A stretch of 8,732 nt of DNA. It comes from RGDT01 sp964630925. GTDB lineage: Bacteria; Planctomycetota; Planctomycetia; Gemmatales; Gemmataceae. How positions within the stretch are numbered: the first letter of the stretch is position 1; each line of letters begins with the position of its first letter. Below the pieces are notes generated by a model. That model was not told where the DNA came from, searched no databases, and saw only the letters and a program-made list of their open reading frames with translations. This document shows positions 1 to 6,772 of the stretch, in pieces. The translations under genes were made by a program, and so were the position numbers. The stretch spans positions 1 to 8,732 of the forward strand of contig CAZVZK010000265.1 in assembly GCA_964630925.1 (NCBI GenBank), read 5' to 3'.

Positions 1-2
1 CC

Positions 3-26
3 TACAAGAAGAAGGCCGCCGCATGA
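3..26 (+). CDS. C-terminal tail of an upstream gene (partial)
   Basis: Reading from base 3, the codons give YKKKAAA followed by TGA at 24-26. A Lys/Ala-rich end is a common tail for nucleic-acid-binding or ribosomal proteins, but seven residues cannot identify a family. The reading frame is chosen because it gives a plausible tail and stops cleanly before the next gene's upstream region. The other two forward frames stay open further into that region and cannot be excluded. The gene body lies outside the window. Confidence 0.3.
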   Translation, partial: YKKKAAA

Positions 27-191
27 CACCCGAAGAACTTACGAAACGGTGTACTCAGGGCGGGCAATGCTCACCTGCGGCCCCCTTGCTCATCGCCGGT
101 GACCCATCCGAGATGTTACCACCCCTGCCGGCGGAGTCGAGCGGAGTGCCGCCCGTCTTCACCGGTTCTACACGAAAGCCGACCCCGGCCA

Positions 192-197
192 TATCAT
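192..197 (+). promoter_or_regulatory. Possible -10 element for the DUF47-pit operon
   Basis: TATCAT at 192-197 matches five of six positions of the sigma-70 -10 consensus and stands out in GC-rich sequence. It would start a transcript near base 204, about 28 nt before the DUF47 start codon. The best -35 candidate, TCTACA at 167-172 (4/6), sits at a long 19-nt spacing. No Pho-box-like direct repeat was seen. This is a weak call from pattern only. Confidence 0.3.
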
Positions 198-231
198 CCT
201 CGGTATCGCAAGGATCGGGCGCGGGGGAGAT

Positions 232-879
232 ATGTGGATCGACCGGCTCGTACGCTACCTTCTGCCGCGGCAGGACCTGTTCTTCACGCTGCTCGAGGGC
301 ATCGCCGCCAAGGTGACGGTGTCCGCCGCGGTGTTCGGCGAGCTGGCCGAGGCGCAGGGCCACGCGCGGCTGTCGGCCATCTCGGCCCGGCTGCGTCCCC
401 TTGAGGGCGAGGCGGATGAGCTGTGCCGCCGCCTCTACGAGGAGCTGGACCAGAACTTCGTCACCCCCATCGACCGCGAGGATCTGGCGCACCTGACCGC
501 GGCGCTGGACGACGTGATCGACGCGATGGAGCATTCCGCGGCGTTCGCCGCCCTCTTCCGCTTCGACGCCCTGACGGAGCCGATGCGGAAGCTCATCCGT
601 ATCGGCGTGGAGGCGGCGGGGCACATCGAACGCGCGGTCCGCAACCTGCGCAACGGCGTCTCGCCGGACTCGACGCGGGAGGCCGGCACCGCGGTCCACG
701 CCCTGGAGAACCAGGGCGACGACATCTACCGGTCGGCCATCGAGGCCCTGTTCGCCGAGGGCGTCGAGGCCCGCGAGCTGGTGCGGCAGAAGGACATGCT
801 CGACTGCCTGGAGGAGGCCCTGGACCGCTGCCAGGACGCGATGGACGTGATCCGCTCCGTGGTGGTGAAGAATGGCTAG
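232..879 (+). CDS. DUF47 / PhoU-like phosphate transport accessory protein
   Basis: This 215-residue protein belongs to the DUF47 family (TIGR00153-like), all-helical cytoplasmic relatives of PhoU commonly encoded next to Pit phosphate permeases. The N-terminus (RLVRYLLPRQDLFFTLLEG) is the usual DUF47 opening. It is followed by acidic helices with EGEADEL near residue 60 and DDVIDAME near residue 95, which correspond to the metal-binding acidic segments of PhoU-type helical bundles. The length is typical (about 200-220 residues). The ATG at 232 follows a GGGGGAG run at 223-229 at a short spacing, and no better start is seen. The last 8 bases overlap the start of the permease, which implies translational coupling. 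By analogy with the orfA-pit operon of Sinorhizobium it probably modulates Pit activity. The family match is firm; the exact role is inferred. Confidence 0.92.
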   Translation: MWIDRLVRYLLPRQDLFFTLLEGIAAKVTVSAAVFGELAEAQGHARLSAISARLRPLEGEADELCRRLYEELDQNFVTPIDREDLAHLTAALDDVIDAMEHSAAFAALFRFDALTEPMRKLIRIGVEAAGHIERAVRNLRNGVSPDSTREAGTAVHALENQGDDIYRSAIEALFAEGVEARELVRQKDMLDCLEEALDRCQDAMDVIRSVVVKNG

Positions 880-1933
880 CCTCCTCTGGCTCGTGGCGCT
901 GGTGGTCATCCTCGCGCTCGTGTTCGACTACATCAACGGCTTCCACGACACCGCCAACGCGGTGGCCACCGTGGTCTCCACCAACGTCCTGCCCGTGCGG
1001 ACGGCCATCCTCATGGCCGCCGTCCTCAACTTCGTCGGGGCGTTCGCCGGCGTCGGCGTCGCCAAGACCATCGGCGGCGGCATCGCCGACCCGGCCGCGA
1101 TCACCCAGACCGTCGTGGCCGCGGCCCTCCTCGGCGCCATCCTCTGGAACCTGCTGACGTGGTACTACGGCATCCCGTCCAGCTCGTCGCACGCCCTGAT
1201 CGGCGGCCTCGTCGGCGCCGTCTGGTGCCACCAGGCCTTCGCCGGCGAGGCGTGGGGCACCGCGCTCTGGAATCTCGTCACGTCGGCCGGCGTGGTGCTG
1301 ACGCTCTGGGCCCTGGTGCTGTCGCCGCTCGCCGGCCTGCTCGCCGGCTTCGCCCTCATGGTGATCCTCCTGTGGGCGGTACGCCGGTCACGCCCCACCC
1401 TCGTCAACAGGGCGTTCCGCTGGCTCCAGCTCGTGTCGGCCGGCGTCATGGCCTTCGCCCACGGCTCCAACGACGCCCAGAAGTCGATGGGCATCATCAC
1501 CCTGGCCCTGGCGACCTACGTCATCTCGCAGGGCGGGCAGGTCGATGCCAAGAACCTCTCGATCCCCTGGTGGGTGATCATCTCCTGCGCCGTGGCGATG
1601 GCGCTCGGCACGGCATCCGGCGGCATGCGCATCATGAAGACGATGGGGCACAAGATCATCAAGCTACGCCCCATCAACGGGTTCGCGGCGGAGACGGCGT
1701 CGGCGGCGGTGATCCTGATCGCCACGTTCCTGCGAGCGCCGGTTAGCACGACGCACGTCATCTCCGCGGGCATCATGGGCGTGGGCGCGTCGAAGCGCGT
1801 CTCGGCGGTCCGCTGGGGGGTGGCCCAGAACATCCTGATCGCCTGGGTGCTGACGATCCCAGTCTCCGCCCTGGTGTCGGCGCTGACGTATCTGCTGCTG
1901 CGTCCGCTGCTCGGCTCGGGCGTAGCGCCTTGA
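872..1933 (+). CDS. pit: PiT-family low-affinity inorganic phosphate transporter
   Basis: This 353-residue inner-membrane permease takes up phosphate, usually as a neutral metal-phosphate complex coupled to H+ or Na+. Both halves of the inverted repeat that defines the family are visible: DYINGFHDTANAVAT at residues 19-33, and the paired HGSNDAQKSMG starting at residue 197. The serine-rich re-entrant loops SSSSHALIGG (near residue 108) and PVSTTHVISAG (near residue 290) are also present. The many hydrophobic segments fit about ten membrane passes. It is shorter than E. coli PitA (about 500 residues) but matches the compact Pit proteins that travel with DUF47. Its ATG lies inside the end of the DUF47 gene, and the stop is followed at once by an in-frame TAA, making a tandem stop. 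A strong hairpin begins 6 nt after the TGA. Confidence 0.96.
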   Translation: MASLLWLVALVVILALVFDYINGFHDTANAVATVVSTNVLPVRTAILMAAVLNFVGAFAGVGVAKTIGGGIADPAAITQTVVAAALLGAILWNLLTWYYGIPSSSSHALIGGLVGAVWCHQAFAGEAWGTALWNLVTSAGVVLTLWALVLSPLAGLLAGFALMVILLWAVRRSRPTLVNRAFRWLQLVSAGVMAFAHGSNDAQKSMGIITLALATYVISQGGQVDAKNLSIPWWVIISCAVAMALGTASGGMRIMKTMGHKIIKLRPINGFAAETASAAVILIATFLRAPVSTTHVISAGIMGVGASKRVSAVRWGVAQNILIAWVLTIPVSALVSALTYLLLRPLLGSGVAP

Positions 1934-1939
1934 TAAAGA

Positions 1940-1968
1940 CGCGGCCGGCGGTGGTACCGCCGGCCGCG
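1940..1968 (+). terminator. Strong GC hairpin closing the DUF47-pit operon
   Basis: Bases 1940-1952 pair perfectly with 1956-1968 (13 bp, almost all G-C) around a 3-nt GGT loop. The hairpin starts 6 nt after the pit stop codon. There is no U-rich tail, so it is not a textbook intrinsic terminator. It could still stop polymerase, block 3' exonucleases, or act in both directions. Confidence 0.5.
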
Positions 1969-1976
1969 CCTCACAA

Positions 1977-2008
1977 GGAGAGGCCCCTCTCGCCAGAGGA
2001 GCCTCCCC
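1977..2008 (+). terminator. Second hairpin downstream of pit
   Basis: Bases 1980-1990 pair with 1995-2005 around a CGCC loop, with one C/A mismatch at 1985/2000. Two more G-C pairs (1977-1978 with 2007-2008) lie beyond a second mismatch. It starts 8 nt after the first hairpin, giving a tandem structure between pit and the next promoter. No U-tract follows. Either a backup terminator or an mRNA 3'-end stabiliser would fit. Confidence 0.35.
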
Positions 2009-2062
2009 CATCATAACACCCTGCGGGGGCGGGGGGGAATGGGAAAACGGTGCCGTGTCGCA

Positions 2063-2092
2063 TTGATCGGCGCCGCCCCCGCGTGTTATACC
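2063..2092 (+). promoter_or_regulatory. Possible sigma-70-like promoter for the orphan exported protein
   Basis: TTGATC at 2063-2068 (4/6 to the -35 consensus) and TATACC at 2087-2092 (4/6 to the -10) are separated by 18 nt. Transcription would start near base 2099, about 45 nt upstream of the favoured ATG at 2144. This promoter would lie inside the coding sequence if the gene began at the upstream in-frame ATG at 2039, so it supports the later start. Both boxes are only partial matches. Confidence 0.35.
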
Positions 2093-2143
2093 AATCCCGG
2101 GCGCCCCCCAGGCGCCCGTCCACCATCGGGCAAGGAGGCTCGC

Positions 2144-3313
2144 ATGCGCATCCGGATGATCGCCGCCGTGGCATTGCTCGGCCTGTCGGCCCTCACGTTC
2201 TCGCTCCTCCGCGGTCAGGGCGCCCGGCCCACGCCGCCCGCACCGCCGCCCTCCACCCTGACGACGCCGGCCAAGGAGCTGGGGGAATTGACCCAGCTCC
2301 AGCGGCAGACGCTGCTGGCCGCCCAGCGCGGCGCCGACTGGCTCTTCCGCATGCACAACATCAAGGGCCGCTTCACCCCCGGCTATCTGCCGGCCCTCAA
2401 GCAGGAGGCCGAGGGCGATTACTTCCTGCGCCAGGCCGCCGCCGCCGGGGCGCTGGCCCGCGCCGCCCGCTTCCTCGGCGAGGACCGCTACGCCGCCCGC
2501 GCCGCCCAGGCCGTGCTGTCGCTGATGGAGGACACCGAGGAGAAGGGCGGCCTGCGCACCGTCGTCCTCCCCGGCGATGTCGGCTACAAGCTGGAGTGCG
2601 CCGGCGCCCTCCTCGCCGCCATCACCGAATTGCCCTCACCGCAGGCCGACGTCCTCGACCGCGGCGAGCAGCTCGCCGCCTCGATCCGCACGCACGCCGC
2701 GCCGCCGGCGATCGCACTCCTCGGAGTCATGCGGAGCCACAAGCACCGGCCGGCGGCGTGGAAGCCGGAGTTCGTCGCCAGGGCCCTGCCGGCGTGCAAG
2801 GCGGCGTTCGACAAGGCACGCAGCCCGGAGGCGGCCTCGGCCCTGGCGTCGGCACTCGCCGAGTGCTGCCTCGTGACGAAGGACAGGACGCTGACGGAGA
2901 CGCTGCACGGGCTGGCCGACTGGGCCGGCGAATTGCAGTACAGCCAGATCGACCCGCGGCGGCTGACGTGGTTCGGCGGGTTCATGTCCTGGGAGGCCGG
3001 CCGGGCCGTCGAGACGATGCCCGACGCCAGGGGGGCGCACCTGGCCCGCGTGCTGGTGGAGGCGTGCCGCGTGGCCCGCGAGCAGGGCGACGCGGCCCGG
3101 CACCAGCGCCACGGCGATTCCGCCGAACGCGCCCTGCAATTCCTCGCCACCTTGCAGTACACCGACGCCGCCACGCAGCACTTCGCGGCGTGGTACAGGC
3201 CGCGCATCGTCGGCGGATTCCACGGCTCGCCGCTCGACGGCGACCTGAGGCTCGACCACACGGCGCACGCGGTGGCCGCGCTCGCCGGGCACGTCGAGCA
3301 CGCCGTGCGCTGA
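2144..3313 (+). CDS. Orphan exported or membrane-anchored helical protein, possible alpha/alpha-toroid
   Basis: I do not recognise a named family for this 389-residue protein. The N-terminus (MRIRM followed by a hydrophobic run at residues 6-22) reads as a signal peptide or membrane anchor. No clear Ala-x-Ala cleavage site is visible. A Pro-rich spacer follows (residues 28-38), so the rest should be periplasmic or extracytoplasmic. The body is mostly amphipathic, Ala-rich helices, with recurring features such as QRGADWLFRMHN, GYLPAL, GGF and a late LDHTAHAVAAL. This resembles six-hairpin or terpenoid-cyclase-like (alpha/alpha) barrels, which is a fold-level impression only. The ATG at 2144 is chosen because a good Shine-Dalgarno AAGGAGG (2132-2138) lies 5 nt upstream and the hydrophobic segment then sits at the N-terminus. 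An in-frame ATG at 2039 would add 35 residues with no clear function. Confidence 0.8.
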   Translation: MRIRMIAAVALLGLSALTFSLLRGQGARPTPPAPPPSTLTTPAKELGELTQLQRQTLLAAQRGADWLFRMHNIKGRFTPGYLPALKQEAEGDYFLRQAAAAGALARAARFLGEDRYAARAAQAVLSLMEDTEEKGGLRTVVLPGDVGYKLECAGALLAAITELPSPQADVLDRGEQLAASIRTHAAPPAIALLGVMRSHKHRPAAWKPEFVARALPACKAAFDKARSPEAASALASALAECCLVTKDRTLTETLHGLADWAGELQYSQIDPRRLTWFGGFMSWEAGRAVETMPDARGAHLARVLVEACRVAREQGDAARHQRHGDSAERALQFLATLQYTDAATQHFAAWYRPRIVGGFHGSPLDGDLRLDHTAHAVAALAGHVEHAVR

Positions 3314-3343
3314 CCCTCGCTAGCCGACGCGGGCGGGATGGGC

Positions 3344-3349
3344 TATCAT
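3344..3349 (+). promoter_or_regulatory. Possible -10 element upstream of fabH
   Basis: TATCAT at 3344-3349 matches five of six -10 positions and lies in the 82-nt gap after the preceding gene. A transcript would start near 3356, 40 nt before the first fabH ATG. The hexamer 17 nt upstream (TAGCCG, 3321-3326) is a poor -35. The same TATCAT hexamer precedes the DUF47-pit operon. Confidence 0.25.
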
Positions 3350-3395
3350 GTCCACTCGCCCGTGTCTCGTCGCACCCCATTAACAGCCGTGGTCC

Positions 3396-4418
3396 ATGAG
3401 CGACGAACGCATGACGCTGCCCCGCCCCCGTTGCCGCCGACTGATGGGCGTGCGCCTCCTCGGGACGGGCAGTTACGTCCCCTCCGCCGTCGTCACCAAC
3501 GACCACCTCCACCAGCGCTTCGGCTTCGACTCCGACTGGATCGTCAAACGCACCGGCATCCTCGAGCGGCGCCACGCCCTGCCGCACCAGGCCACCAGTG
3601 ACCTGTGCCACGAGGCCGCCCGCCGCTGCCTCGACAGCGCCGGCGTCAGCCCGCGCGACGTGGACCTCGTCGTCCTCGCCACCTTCACCCCCGACATGTC
3701 GTTCCCCTCGACCGCCTGCCTGTTGCAGGACCGCCTGAAGCTGCCCTGCGCCGCCATCGAGGTCGAGGCGGCGTGCGCCGGCTTCCTGTACGCCCTCATC
3801 ACCGGGGCGGCCTACGTCGTCTCCGGGGCCAGCGACATGTGCCTCGTGGTGGGCGGCGACTGCAACTCGCGCGTCCTCAACCCCTCCGACATCAAGACGT
3901 ACCCGCTGTTCGGCGACGGCGCGGGCGCCGTCCTGCTGACCCGCGGCTCGCCCGAGCAGGGCATCATCGCCTACAGCATGGGCGCGGACGGCTCGGGCGG
4001 CGACCTCCTCAGCCGCCCCGCCGGCGGCAGCCGGATGAAGCTGTCGCCGGAGGTGCTGGCCGCCGGCCTGCACTACATGCACATGGACGGCCGGGCCGTC
4101 TTCCGCTGGGCGGTGGCCATCCTGTGCGACACGATCCAGGACGTGCTGACCGCCGCCGGCGAGACGACCGAGGGCGTGGACCTGTACATCCCGCACCAGG
4201 CCAACATCCGCATCATCAACGCGGCCATCGACGTGCTGCACATCCCGCGCTCGAAGGTGTACAACAACCTCGACAGGTACGGCAACACGTCGGCGGGCAG
4301 CGTGCCGCTGGCCCTGGACGAGGCGTTCAGCGAGGGCCGTCTCAAGGCCGGCGGCAAGGTGATCCTGTCGGGCTTCGGCGCCGGCCTCGCCTGGGGCACG
4401 GCGCTGGTGCAACTGTGA
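3396..4418 (+). CDS. fabH: 3-oxoacyl-ACP synthase III (KAS III, FabH-type)
   Basis: KAS III condenses an acyl-CoA primer with malonyl-ACP, the first step of type II fatty-acid synthesis in the cytoplasm. The 340-residue protein has the complete thiolase-fold catalytic triad. Cys127 lies in EAACAGF, His267 in PHQAN and Asn297 in YGNTS; the last two are 30 residues apart, as in E. coli FabH (H244, N274). LLGTGSYVP near residue 21 and GDGAGAVLL are also typical. The first ATG (3396) gives 16 residues beyond the E. coli FabH N-terminus. The ATG at 3444 would align exactly with the E. coli start and give 324 residues. Neither has a clear Shine-Dalgarno sequence, so the start is unsettled. The radical-SAM gene follows within 16 nt, probably in the same operon. 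Primer specificity (acetyl, branched or other) cannot be read from sequence, and a role outside housekeeping fatty-acid synthesis is possible. Confidence 0.93.
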   Translation: MSDERMTLPRPRCRRLMGVRLLGTGSYVPSAVVTNDHLHQRFGFDSDWIVKRTGILERRHALPHQATSDLCHEAARRCLDSAGVSPRDVDLVVLATFTPDMSFPSTACLLQDRLKLPCAAIEVEAACAGFLYALITGAAYVVSGASDMCLVVGGDCNSRVLNPSDIKTYPLFGDGAGAVLLTRGSPEQGIIAYSMGADGSGGDLLSRPAGGSRMKLSPEVLAAGLHYMHMDGRAVFRWAVAILCDTIQDVLTAAGETTEGVDLYIPHQANIRIINAAIDVLHIPRSKVYNNLDRYGNTSAGSVPLALDEAFSEGRLKAGGKVILSGFGAGLAWGTALVQL

Positions 4419-4434
4419 CGGCGTGGGGGACGCC

Positions 4435-5331
4435 ATGCATCTGACCGTCACCTCCGGATTCACCGAGCACCGCAGCGTGCACGACGCCTCGGTGAACTGG
4501 AACCGCCCCGCCGACATAGGCCGCATCGAGGCTCGCTACGTCCGCCGCTGCCAGGACTACGTCGTCGTCTACCTGTCCTCGCAGACGGGCTGCGATCAGG
4601 CCTGCCGCATGTGTCACCTCACCGCCACCGGCCAGACACGACTCCGCGACGTGACCCCCGACGAGATCATCGAGCAGGCGGAAGCCGTGCTTGGGTACTA
4701 CCAGCGGGAGACGGCGCCGGCGAGGTCGGTCCATTTCAACTTCATGGCCCGCGGCGAGCCCCTCGCCAACGCGGCCCTGCTGGACAACGCCGACGAGCTG
4801 CTCGGTGAGCTATCGCGCCGTGCGGCGGCCCTCGGCCTGCGGCCACGCCATCTCGTCTCGACCATCTTCCCGAAGGAGATGGGCGTGAGGGCGCTGGAGG
4901 ACGTGTTCGTCCTCCACCACCCGGAGATCTACTACTCCATCTACAGCATGGACGAGCGCTTCCGCCGCAAGTGGCTGCCGAGGGCCATGCCTGCGGGCGA
5001 GGCGCTGGACCGGATCGCGTCGTGGCAGCGGGCCACCTACAAGCTGTTCAAGATCCACCACGCCTACATCGCCGGGGAGAACGACTCGGAGGCCGACGTC
5101 CACGCCATATGCGACGCCCTGGAGGCGCGCCGCCTCCTGGCCCACGTCAACATCGTGCGTTACAACCCGCATGACCCCCGCCGGCACGGGGCCGAGCCGC
5201 CGGAGGACGTGATCGAGCGGAACGCGGCGATCTACCGGGCGCGTCTGCCGCACGCGCGGGTGCGTGTCATCCCGCGCGTGGGCTTCGACGTGAAGGCGTC
5301 GTGCGGCATGTTCCTCGGCCCGGAGGGGTAG
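4435..5331 (+). CDS. Short RlmN/Cfr-like radical-SAM protein with atypical active site
   Basis: This 298-residue protein binds a [4Fe-4S] cluster and S-adenosylmethionine. The cluster cysteines are C53, C57 and C60 in SSQTGCDQACRMC, the same spacing and context as RlmN. GEP at residues 107-109 is the SAM-binding turn. The C-terminal GFDVKASCGMF matches the RlmN segment with the methyl-carrying cysteine (E. coli C355, here C290). RlmN/Cfr methylate C2 or C8 of A2503 in 23S rRNA. Two things differ. The usual N-terminal accessory RNA-binding domain is absent: only 52 residues precede the first cluster Cys, against about 124 in E. coli. The position of RlmN C118, seven before the first cluster Cys, is Tyr46. 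The ATG at 4435 is preferred because GGGGGA (4425-4430 region) lies just upstream; GTG at 4423 would add four residues. The substrate is unknown: RNA or a small molecule are both possible. Confidence 0.85.
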   Translation: MHLTVTSGFTEHRSVHDASVNWNRPADIGRIEARYVRRCQDYVVVYLSSQTGCDQACRMCHLTATGQTRLRDVTPDEIIEQAEAVLGYYQRETAPARSVHFNFMARGEPLANAALLDNADELLGELSRRAAALGLRPRHLVSTIFPKEMGVRALEDVFVLHHPEIYYSIYSMDERFRRKWLPRAMPAGEALDRIASWQRATYKLFKIHHAYIAGENDSEADVHAICDALEARRLLAHVNIVRYNPHDPRRHGAEPPEDVIERNAAIYRARLPHARVRVIPRVGFDVKASCGMFLGPEG

Positions 5332-5428
5332 CGGGAGGCGCGGGGGACGCGGATCGGCGCCCCGCCGGACGTTCCGCCCCGGCGCGCCTACTCTGACCTA
5401 TCCACGCCCCGACCTCTGGACACCGACG

Positions 5429-6676
5429 ATGACCGCTCCCGCATTCAGCCAGTTCGCCCGCGGTTTGACGGGCGAGACCGCCTTCGACGTCCTCGCCGTC
5501 GCCCGCCGCCTCAAGGCCGCCGGCAAGGACGTGATCGAGCTGCAGATCGGCGACAGCCCCTTCCCCAGCACCAAAAGCGCCCTCGCCGCCGGCCACGACG
5601 CCATCAACGCCGGCCACACCCACTACTGCCCCTCCCCCGGCCTGACCTCCTTCCGCGAGGTCGCCGCGGACCGCTACACGAAGGAGTTCGGCGTCAGGAT
5701 CGGCCCGGAGAACGTCGTCGTCGGCCCCGGCGCCAAGGTGTTCGAGCAGTTCTTCTGCGAGGCGTACCTCGACCCCGGCGACGCCGTGCTGGTGTTCTCG
5801 CCGCACTTCCCGACCTACGGCCCGAACATCCAGCGCCGCGGCGCCGAGATCGTCTACAGCCCACTCAGGCAGGCCAACGGCTTCCGCCCCGACCTGAACG
5901 ACGTGGAGGCCTTCGTCAGGAAGCACCCCAGGGCACGCGGCGTGTTCCTCAACTCGCCGCACAACCCGACCGGAGGCGTCGCCACGGCGGACGACATGAA
6001 GGGGCTGGCGGAGATCCTCACGAGGTCGAACGTCGCCCTGTTCAGCGACGAGCCGTACTGCCACATGGTGTGGGAGGGCCGTCACGAGACGCCGCTGGCT
6101 CAGCCGGGGATGATGGAGCGGGCCATCGCCTGCTACACGTTCTCGAAGTCGTACAGCATGTCGGGCTGGCGGCTGGGCTACGCGGTGGCGTCCGCCCCCG
6201 TGGCGGAGATGGTGGCGAAGATGATCAACACGTCGCTGAGCTGCGTGCCGCCCATCGTGCAGCTCGCGGGGCAGGCGGCGCTGGCGAACGACTCCGCCGA
6301 GCGCGACGAGGTGATGGGGCGTTTCAAGAAGAAGGTCGAGCTGCTGGTGGGGGCGCTCAAGAAGGTGCCCGGCGTGACGGTGCTGATGCCGGCGGGGACG
6401 TTCTACGTCTTCCCGGATGTCTCCCCGATCTGCGAGCGGCTAAAGATCACCTCTCACGGCCTTGCGATGTTCCTTCTGGAGGCGGCGGACGACGCCAAGG
6501 GGGTGGCGTGCCTGGGCGGCGAGTGCTTCGGGCCGGCGGGGCGTGGCTTCCTGCGCTTCTCGTGTGCCGAGCCGGACGAGCGGCTGCTGGAGGCGGTGGC
6601 ATTCCTGGCGGAGGCGGTGGGGCGCGAGGGCCGGGTGAAGAAGTACCTGGAAGCGAACCCGAAGTACCGGGCGTGA
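5429..6676 (+). CDS. Class I/II PLP-dependent aminotransferase (AspAT-like)
   Basis: This 415-residue fold-type I aminotransferase moves an amino group between an amino acid and a 2-oxo acid in the cytoplasm, using pyridoxal phosphate. The key residues are present: Asn179 in NSPHNPTGG, Asp207 and Tyr210 in SDEPYC, the Schiff-base Lys240 in FSKSYSMSGWRLGY with Arg248 behind it, and the carboxylate-binding Arg376 in FLRFSCAEP. The N-terminal VIELQIGDSPFP and the HYCPSPGLTSFRE segment are typical of the bacterial class I-gamma subgroup (Thermus AspAT-like). The amino-acid substrate cannot be assigned. The ATG at 5429 has no obvious Shine-Dalgarno sequence, but the N-terminus fits the family. The 97-nt gap from the radical-SAM gene holds no convincing promoter, so read-through from upstream is possible. 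A hairpin follows 6 nt after the stop. Confidence 0.92.
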   Translation: MTAPAFSQFARGLTGETAFDVLAVARRLKAAGKDVIELQIGDSPFPSTKSALAAGHDAINAGHTHYCPSPGLTSFREVAADRYTKEFGVRIGPENVVVGPGAKVFEQFFCEAYLDPGDAVLVFSPHFPTYGPNIQRRGAEIVYSPLRQANGFRPDLNDVEAFVRKHPRARGVFLNSPHNPTGGVATADDMKGLAEILTRSNVALFSDEPYCHMVWEGRHETPLAQPGMMERAIACYTFSKSYSMSGWRLGYAVASAPVAEMVAKMINTSLSCVPPIVQLAGQAALANDSAERDEVMGRFKKKVELLVGALKKVPGVTVLMPAGTFYVFPDVSPICERLKITSHGLAMFLLEAADDAKGVACLGGECFGPAGRGFLRFSCAEPDERLLEAVAFLAEAVGREGRVKKYLEANPKYRA

Positions 6677-6682
6677 GGCGAG

Positions 6683-6703
6683 CGGCAGGGCGTGAGCCTG
6701 CCG
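6683..6703 (+). terminator. Hairpin after the aminotransferase gene
   Basis: CGGCAGG at 6683-6689 pairs perfectly with CCTGCCG at 6697-6703 around a 7-nt loop, starting 6 nt after the aminotransferase stop codon. The following bases (TGTCTTC) are mildly T-rich but not a true U-tract. The position suits a terminator. A second small dyad, GGCCCC-GTTC-GGGGCC at 6724-6739, lies just downstream. Confidence 0.4.
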
Positions 6704-6772
6704 TGTCTTCGGATCAGGCGATCGGCCCCGTTCGGGGCCCGAGTGGCGGGCGACGCGGGGGAATGTTCGGCC

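Noticed and set aside
23..316. Forward open frame beginning MTPEELTKR
   Set aside because: The first residues look protein-like, but the frame soon becomes Ser/Pro/Arg-rich low complexity, overlaps the DUF47 gene by 85 bases in another frame, and matches no family I know.
2039..2143. N-terminal extension of the orphan exported protein from the ATG at 2039
   Set aside because: It would bury the signal segment 35 residues in, has no Shine-Dalgarno sequence, and covers the likely promoter; the ATG at 2144 has a strong AAGGAGG.
2982..4526. Long reverse open frame opposite fabH
   Set aside because: The forward frame encodes an intact FabH with its full catalytic triad; the reverse frame is Arg/Gly/Ala/Val-rich and featureless.
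5332..5428. Promoter or terminator between the radical-SAM and aminotransferase genes
   Set aside because: Only weak GC dyads (GGCGC/GCGCC) and poor -10-like hexamers are present; nothing better than chance in this composition.
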